From Brevundimonas subvibrioides (GTDB taxonomy: Bacteria; Pseudomonadota; Alphaproteobacteria; Caulobacterales; Caulobacteraceae), in assembly GCF_002280785.1 (NCBI RefSeq), contig NZ_NCEQ01000012.1:23425-87424 (forward strand): a stretch of DNA of 64,000 nucleotides. Reading direction: 5' to 3'. Positions 60,266 through 64,000 of the stretch are shown one piece after another; the stretch's first letter is position 1; the number at the start of each line of letters is the position of its first letter. The translations under genes and the position numbers were made by a program. The notes under the pieces are model-generated. The model saw nothing but the letters and a program-made list of their open reading frames with translations, was not told the origin of the DNA and did not search any database.

Positions 60266-60334
60266 CGGCGCGGGGCGACTTTTTTCCGCCGCCTTCGGCT
60301 TTGCACCGCGAAGCAAAAAAGTCGCCCCGCGCCG
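60266..60334. repeat. Long inverted repeat (20-bp arms)
   Basis: CGGCGCGGGGCGACTTTTTT at 60266-60285 and its exact inverse at 60315-60334, with a 29-nt spacer that holds a smaller CTTCG/CGAAG stem. It lies about 110 bp before the DUF736 gene, in the 683-bp gap 59761-60443. It could be a bidirectional terminator or a protein-binding cruciform. The remaining part of the gap shows no gene. Confidence 0.75.
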
Positions 60335-60443
60335 TCCTCCGCTGACGCTGCGGTCCTGTCGGATGCGCGGTCGATCACCCCGGACTGCCGAACGCCATCG
60401 AGGCCGCGATGGGCGCGGTTCCGAAGCAAGACAGGAGTTTCAC

Positions 60444-60740
60444 ATGGCGATCATCGGCACCTTCACCAAGAGCGGCGACGGCTTCAACGGCACGATCAAG
60501 ACGCTCACCCTCAGCGTCAAGGTCAGCTTCAAGCCGATCGAACTGGAGGGCGACAAGGCTCCCAACTTCCGCGTCACCGTCGGCACCGTCGAGTTCGGCG
60601 CCGCCTGGAAAAAGACGAGCCGCGAGAACCGGGACTACCTCTCGGTCAAGCTCGACGATCCGACCTTCCCGGCACCGATCTACGCCAGCCTGGTCGAAAC
60701 CGACACCGCAGGCGAATACGCGCTAATCTGGTCCCGCTGA
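60444..60740 (+). CDS. DUF736 family protein
   Basis: A 98-residue protein of the DUF736 family. It has MAIIGTFTKSGDGFNGTIKT, VSFKPIELEGDKAPNFRVTV, EFGAAWKKTSRENRDYLSVK and LDDPTFPAPIYASLVE. DUF736 proteins are small, common on ICEs and plasmids of alphaproteobacteria, and their function is unknown. CAGGAG lies 8 bases upstream of ATG 60444. A terminator follows at 60751. Confidence 0.93.
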   Translation: MAIIGTFTKSGDGFNGTIKTLTLSVKVSFKPIELEGDKAPNFRVTVGTVEFGAAWKKTSRENRDYLSVKLDDPTFPAPIYASLVETDTAGEYALIWSR

Positions 60741-60750
60741 CCGGCGACGA

Positions 60751-60777
60751 CGCCCCGCTCCACCGAGCGGGGCGTTT
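60751..60777 (+). terminator. Terminator after DUF736 gene
   Basis: CGCCCCGCTC-CACC-GAGCGGGGCG followed by TTT. It has a perfect 10-bp stem 10 bp after the DUF736 stop codon. Confidence 0.8.
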
Positions 60778-60806
60778 CCCGTCTATCCCGACGATCCGGG
60801 CTTTGA

Positions 60807-61295
60807 TTAAGGCGCTGCGCGTCTCAACAAATTGCGCAGCCTCATTTTCGTTGCTGTTCTAGGCATTCGAGCCTGGCCTTCCGGATAATCCTGATTGACG
60901 AAAGCTAGATACTTTCGGTCTTCCTCCCGTCGTTTCTTCCCTTCAAAGACGGCTTCGATATGACCGCTGGTCATAGCGTAGTGCCACATGACTTCATTTT
61001 GACTGAGGCCGAATCGCCCCGCGATCTCGGCGTCCTCCTCTCCCGCCCAATGCCTCAGAGTAATTTCGCGCCGAAGCCGCGGCACGCCTGCCAACGCGTA
61101 GTTATACCAATCGAAGTCGGTCTGGGGCCACTCACGCCCCCACGAGCGCCAATTCGTGATACGCCAAGTCAGCCATAGCGGCAAAAGCCTTCGTGCCGGG
61201 CGATGGATTAGCCTGCCAAGCACAGGTCTACTCTCATGTTGAGGTCCACCGCCAGGGCCGTTGCTGCTTTCACGAATGCGCGAGGCCAGACGCAA
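60807..61295 (-). CDS. Hypothetical protein, start uncertain
   Basis: The frame is open from 61295 to its stop at 60807. The conserved-looking part is residues about 40-160 (GREWPQTDFDWYNYALAG, GLSQNEVMWHYAMTSGHIE, NQDYPEGQARMPRTATKMR). The first 40 residues overlap the end of the upstream gene (61208-61618) by 88 bp and look unnatural, so a TTG at 61184 is a possible real start. The product is basic and helical. No family was recognised. Confidence 0.5.
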   Translation of the reverse strand: MRLASRIRESSNGPGGGPQHESRPVLGRLIHRPARRLLPLWLTWRITNWRSWGREWPQTDFDWYNYALAGVPRLRREITLRHWAGEEDAEIAGRFGLSQNEVMWHYAMTSGHIEAVFEGKKRREEDRKYLAFVNQDYPEGQARMPRTATKMRLRNLLRRAAP

Positions 61296-61618
61296 GTCGG
61301 CGGACGCCGGAATCCTCCGCTCGCATACCTGCGGCTGATGACCTCGATCATCTCGGTCTCAATCAGCTTTGGAGGATCAAAACCGCGTTCTGTGGCAAAC
61401 CGAGATGCCTTAGACAGGTCGTGTCGCACTAACTGCCGGGTCTCGTCGTCAGTCATTCCGGTGTGCCGGAGGTAGGCTTTCAATGAAAGCTCGATGCTGA
61501 TGGCCAAGAAGTAGAGGCTTTGATCGCTGTCTAACGCGGTCGTGCTGACCGGCAGGCGGTAAAAGTTTCGCGCATTCTGGCACAGAAAAAGCGCATCAAG
61601 TCTGTTCGAGGAAAGCAT
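61208..61618 (-). CDS. HEPN-like domain protein
   Basis: A 136-residue helical protein. ISIELSLKAYLRHTGMTDDE with RQLVRHDLSKA (R61-x4-H66) matches the HEPN pattern, where an R-x4-6-H motif lies before an HD-L-x-K helix. HEPN proteins can be RNases and often serve as toxins or defence effectors, usually with an antitoxin. No nucleotidyltransferase partner is next to it, and the following minus-strand gene is unrelated. The ATG at 61618 is 17 bp from the divergent DUF932 frame. Confidence 0.5.
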   Translation of the reverse strand: MLSSNRLDALFLCQNARNFYRLPVSTTALDSDQSLYFLAISIELSLKAYLRHTGMTDDETRQLVRHDLSKASRFATERGFDPPKLIETEMIEVISRRYASGGFRRPPTCVWPRAFVKAATALAVDLNMRVDLCLAG

Positions 61619-61635
61619 CTCGCGCCGATCGAAGC

Positions 61636-62709
61636 ATGGCCGATGCGATATACAAAGGTTATATCACGAATATTTTCAGAATATTTTCCGGACATCCCTT
61701 TCCAGCGCTTCCGCACCCTAACCACTTTGCGGTTGCAGTTCTCCTCTCGGCTGGCTGGCGTGATCCGCAGCGGTTTTTGCTTAAGTGCTTGGGGCTCTGC
61801 CCCCAGCGCCCTTCGGAGCGGCTTCCGCCCAGCTTCCTCCACGCGCGAGCGCGTTCCGTGCAGCCGGTTCCCCGCGAAGCCGCCCACTCCGGTTGCACCC
61901 CCGGTCTCGCCGACGGGCAGGGTTTCAGCGCGGCGCTCCGCTGCGCGTATCGCCACGTCCCTTCCATCTTTGCCCGTGAGGCGCACGACAGCCGCTCTGA
62001 GCGCTACGTCTATGTTCCGACCATCGACATCGTGGAGGGACTGCGCCGGGAAGGATGGTTCCCGTTCTTCGCCGTTCAGTCGGTTCCCCGCGACGGTTCG
62101 CGCCACGGCCACGCCAAGCACATGCTGCGCCTGCGCCGGGATGATGGTATCGGCAAGCCCGAGGCCGCCGAAGTCATCATCGTCAACAGCCATGACGGGA
62201 CCAGTGCCTATCAGATGTTCGCCGGGATGCTGCGTTTCGTTTGCACCAACAGCATGATTGCGGGCGAGCGGTTCGAGGAAGTCCGCGTGCCGCACAAGGG
62301 CAATATCGAGCATGATATTATCGAGGGCGTCTATACCGTAGCGGAGGACTTCCCCCGGCTGATCGACGCCAGCGAGTCGATGAAGGCTATCCAGCTTTCT
62401 CCGGACGAGCAGCGCTTGCTTGGCGAGGTGAGCCTTGTTGCCCGCTACGGCGACGACGAAAGCCCGATTCGGCCCGAGCAGATCATCGAGCCGCGCCGCC
62501 GCGAGGATGCAGACCGCAGCCTTTGGACCACCTTCAACGTCATTCAGGAGAATGTCGTTCGGGGCGGATTGCAGGGCCGCAAGCGCAATGCCCAAGGTCG
62601 TATTCGCCGCGCGCAAACGCGCGCCATCAACGGCATCGACCAGAACGTGACGCTCAACCGTGCGCTATGGACGCTCGCCGAGGGGATGCAGCGCTTGAAG
62701 GTGGCGTGA
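61636..62709 (+). CDS. DUF932 domain protein (ICE/plasmid type), start uncertain
   Basis: A frame of 357 residues. The DUF932 core begins near residue 108 (VPSIFAREAHDSRSERYVYVPT) and runs to the end (RREGWFPFFAVQSVPRDGSR, AGMLRFVCTNSMIAG, EGVYTVAEDFPRL, TFNVIQENVVRGG, LNRALWTLAEGMQRLK). The first 100 residues read as cysteine/proline/serine-rich sequence without similarity to the family. The real start may therefore be a later GTG near 61857, or the 5' part may be frameshifted or rearranged. DUF932 proteins are common on mobile elements and have no known function. Confidence 0.8.
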   Translation: MADAIYKGYITNIFRIFSGHPFPALPHPNHFAVAVLLSAGWRDPQRFLLKCLGLCPQRPSERLPPSFLHARARSVQPVPREAAHSGCTPGLADGQGFSAALRCAYRHVPSIFAREAHDSRSERYVYVPTIDIVEGLRREGWFPFFAVQSVPRDGSRHGHAKHMLRLRRDDGIGKPEAAEVIIVNSHDGTSAYQMFAGMLRFVCTNSMIAGERFEEVRVPHKGNIEHDIIEGVYTVAEDFPRLIDASESMKAIQLSPDEQRLLGEVSLVARYGDDESPIRPEQIIEPRRREDADRSLWTTFNVIQENVVRGGLQGRKRNAQGRIRRAQTRAINGIDQNVTLNRALWTLAEGMQRLKVA

Positions 62710-62717
62710 GCCGCCGC

Positions 62718-62743
62718 CGCAGGGCCGAACTTCCGGCCCTGCG
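62718..62743 (+). terminator. Terminator after DUF932 gene
   Basis: CGCAGGGCCG-AACTTC-CGGCCCTGCG, a perfect 10-bp stem 9 bp after the stop codon. No clear T-run follows, so its strength is uncertain. Confidence 0.65.
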
Positions 62744-62878
62744 GCCCTGCTGACGCTACTCTGAACGCCACCGGCCCGCCCGGATCGGCGGCGGCCGCGC
62801 GTCCCAAGGTCCGCGCGGCCGCCGCTAAATTTGCGCTCGCCGGGCCGACGCCCGGCTCGCGATCAGGAATGGTGAAAG

Positions 62879-63106
62879 TCAGTCCGGCTCGGTTTCATCG
62901 GGATAAACGACAAGATCAACCGGCGCGACGCCAAGTGCCGAGGCCAAATGGAACAGAGTGACGACGGTCGGATTGCGGCGGCCTCGCTCCAGGTCGCTGA
63001 CATATTGCTGCGTGAAACCCGACGTCTCGGCGAAACGCTCTTGGGTGAAGCCCTTCTCCTTTCTCAGCCTGGCGAAGTTCATCCCTACGAGGCGGCGCAT
63101 GTCCAT
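62879..63106 (-). CDS. Small XRE-family repressor (QseC-like)
   Basis: A 75-residue XRE HTH protein. The pattern FARLRKEKGFTQERFAETSG, QQYVSDLERGRRNPTVVTLF and ASALGVAPVDLVV is a full Cro/CI fold. It is divergent from an 87-residue DUF2285 protein, with a 9-bp inverted repeat (63122-63161) between them. In ICEMlSymR7A, QseC is a protein of this size that controls the divergent qseC/qseM promoters. The match in layout is good, though sequence identity could not be tested. A general XRE autorepressor is the alternative. Confidence 0.88.
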   Translation of the reverse strand: MDMRRLVGMNFARLRKEKGFTQERFAETSGFTQQYVSDLERGRRNPTVVTLFHLASALGVAPVDLVVYPDETEPD

Positions 63107-63121
63107 GCGCGCGAGGCTGGA

Positions 63122-63161
63122 CGATACACCCGATGCGGTTTATCCCATATAAGGTGTATCG
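63122..63161. promoter_or_regulatory. Operator-like inverted repeat between qseC-like and qseM-like genes
   Basis: CGATACACC (63122-63130) and GGTGTATCG (63153-63161) are perfect inverted copies with a 22-bp spacer that contains TATCCCATATAAGG. The nearer half ends 16 bp from the XRE gene start. It is the expected binding region of the XRE repressor. Confidence 0.72.
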
Positions 63162-63275
63162 ACCGAGACACCGTTGTCCGTCGCTGCCCAAAGTGCATGG
63201 AACGATGCAGGTCTTGCGCATGAATAGCGCTCGGATTTGAGCTAGGCTGGTTAACGAAAACAGGACTCGCGCGTC

Positions 63276-63539
63276 ATGAGCAACAAGCATTTCGAGGACC
63301 GCGCGCCGGACGTATCGCAGCTCACCGCCTATGACGAAAGCCATCTTGTTGACTATTTGCGCTTGCTCGACGCGGACGAGGCGGGCGCTGACTGGCGCCA
63401 AGTCGCCACGTCGATCTTCGGCGTCGATGCGACCGCCGAGCCGCATAGGGCGAGGGCGATGCACGCCAGCCATCTCGCCCGCGCGCGCTGGATGACGGAG
63501 GTCGGCTACGCCCATTTGCTCGGCGTGACGAGCCGCTAA
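63276..63539 (+). CDS. DUF2285-type protein (QseM-like antiactivator candidate)
   Basis: An 87-residue protein. VDYLRLLDADEAGADWRQVA, PHRARAMHASHLARARWMTE and GYAHLLG fit the DUF2285 C-terminal pattern, a helix-turn-helix variant. In ICEMlSymR7A, QseM is a DUF2285 protein of this size that blocks TraR and FseA and so keeps the element dormant. Here it is divergent from an XRE gene and just upstream of the FseA-like pair, the same order. GACTCGCGCGTC before the ATG gives no strong ribosome-binding site, which may keep the level low. Confidence 0.75.
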   Translation: MSNKHFEDRAPDVSQLTAYDESHLVDYLRLLDADEAGADWRQVATSIFGVDATAEPHRARAMHASHLARARWMTEVGYAHLLGVTSR

Positions 63540-63693
63540 ATCCTTAATTTTTGGTCCGTTTTGGAGCAACTGGATCGCGACCGCCGCCGCGTTGTTGGCA
63601 TGGTTGTGCGCAACCTTCGCGCTATCGCACAAAGCTGGCTGTTACATTGTCGCATCCTCTCTAACTCGCGCGAAGCGCGGCCAGGAGGATGCA

Positions 63694-63915
63694 ATGCCAA
63701 CGCCGCATAGCCGGCGCTCACGACGCGACGGCAATCTACGTGAAGCGATCGGACGCGCCGACATAGCCGCCGAATTTCTACGCCGAAATCGCACCTATCG
63801 CGCCGAACACGCGCAGATGCAGCAGCGCATCGCGGACGGCGCCGTCGCGAAGAACGCCGCCGAGGCGGCGTTCGCGCGGCGCTGGGGGTTGTCCTTTCGC
63901 GACGGCGCCGGATGA
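63694..63915 (+). CDS. DUF6499-like protein (FseA N-terminal half candidate)
   Basis: A 73-residue frame. AIGRADIAAEFLRRNRTYRAE and AAFARRWGLSFRDG match the small DUF6499 proteins, whose core is A-x-E-F-L-R-R-N-x-x-Y and W-G-L-x-F. AGGAGG lies 6 bases before ATG 63694. An upstream ATG at 63592 has no support. It ends at UGA 63913-63915 followed by C, a weak stop context. A reading frame with the DUF2285 start runs on in the +1 frame (see next entry). In ICEMlSymR7A the equivalents, msi172 and msi171, are joined by programmed +1 frameshifting. Confidence 0.75.
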   Translation: MPTPHSRRSRRDGNLREAIGRADIAAEFLRRNRTYRAEHAQMQQRIADGAVAKNAAEAAFARRWGLSFRDGAG

Positions 63916-64000
63916 CCTCTCAGAGCCGGTCCCCTGGCGCCCGGAACTGACCGCCGTCACGGTCATCCTCGACGCAGCGCCGGAAGGATTCGACAGCGCT
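63899..64000 (+). CDS. DUF2285 C-terminal half of FseA-like protein, +1 frame, partial
   Basis: In the +1 frame relative to the DUF6499-like gene, the codons read DDLSEPVPWRPELTAVTVIL and then DAAPEGFDSA, the usual N-terminal part of DUF2285 (V-x-W-R-P-E-L). The frame is open from 63767, just after a TAG at 63764-63766, to the window edge and contains no ATG, GTG or TTG. Translation would therefore need a shift from the upstream frame. A TTT-C slip site is at 63895-63898, behind a GGGGG run at 63883-63888. The 63899 start is the first codon after that slip and is arbitrary. Confidence 0.65.

Larger units (their letters stand above)
54288..64000. mobile_element. Second element (ICE-like), left end, open to the right
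   Basis: Begins at the tRNA-derived repeat with a serine recombinase and runs to the window edge. ParB-like, DUF736, DUF932, XRE, DUF2285 and DUF6499-like genes are a typical transfer-region set of alphaproteobacterial ICEs. GC content is again high, and gene style resembles sphingomonad and rhizobial elements. The right end and the conjugation genes are outside the window. Confidence 0.7.

Overview
The window is GC-rich alphaproteobacterial chromosome. The gene set points to Caulobacterales, most likely Brevundimonas or a close relative: GcrA, a PodJ-like polarity protein, GANTC methylation sites upstream of gcrA, the rpmH-rnpA-yidC-engB block, CobT, and many short palindromic intergenic elements. 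No database search was possible, so the genus is an inference.

Region 1, 1-37,904, is ordinary core chromosome. It holds the end of a tadC pilus gene, two SRPBCC proteins, two MFS transporters, an M20 peptidase, dapE, a double-domain dCTP deaminase, apaG, a HigBA toxin-antitoxin pair with a perfect palindromic operator, gcrA, an ABC-2 permease and an argD-argF pair. It continues with the podJ-like gene, a TauE/TIGR02186/DUF3429 trio, the ligase-associated helicase plus PdeM phosphatase, a DinG-like helicase, cobT, engB-yidC-rnpA-rpmH, a histidine kinase and a gamma-glutamyltransferase. Palindromic elements of about 130-170 bp sit between genes, and one lies in frame inside the helicase gene.

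Region 2, 37,905-54,337, is a tRNA-Arg(ACG) and a 16.4 kb island integrated into its 3' end. A perfect 50-bp direct repeat marks both ends. Just inside each end is a 20-bp repeat that looks like an integrase arm site. One side of the island carries a compact restriction or defence locus: GHKL (MORC-like) ATPase, Z1 helicase-like ATPase, PD-(D/E)XK nuclease and AIPR protein in overlapping reading frames, followed by a convergent C5 methyltransferase and a Vsr nuclease. The other side has an AlpA-like HTH protein, a putative GIY-YIG protein, a MerR-like regulator, an HUH-type Rep protein, two unknown proteins and a tyrosine integrase. The layout resembles a small replicating satellite or integrative element with defence cargo.

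Region 3, 54,338-64,000, is a second element that continues past the window. It starts with a large serine recombinase whose last residues are read from the antisense strand of the tRNA-Arg 3' end. It then has a VapBC-type pair, a long palindrome-rich non-coding stretch, and genes for ParB-like, DUF736, HEPN-like and DUF932 proteins. At the right end is a set that matches the transfer switch known from ICEMlSymR7A: a small XRE repressor (QseC-like) with a 9-bp inverted-repeat operator, a divergent 87-aa DUF2285 protein (QseM-like), then a DUF6499-like reading frame followed in the +1 frame by a DUF2285 reading frame with no start codon of its own. That last pair looks like fseA, whose product is made by programmed +1 ribosomal frameshifting. 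Together these suggest an integrative and conjugative element stacked beside a defence island at one tRNA gene.
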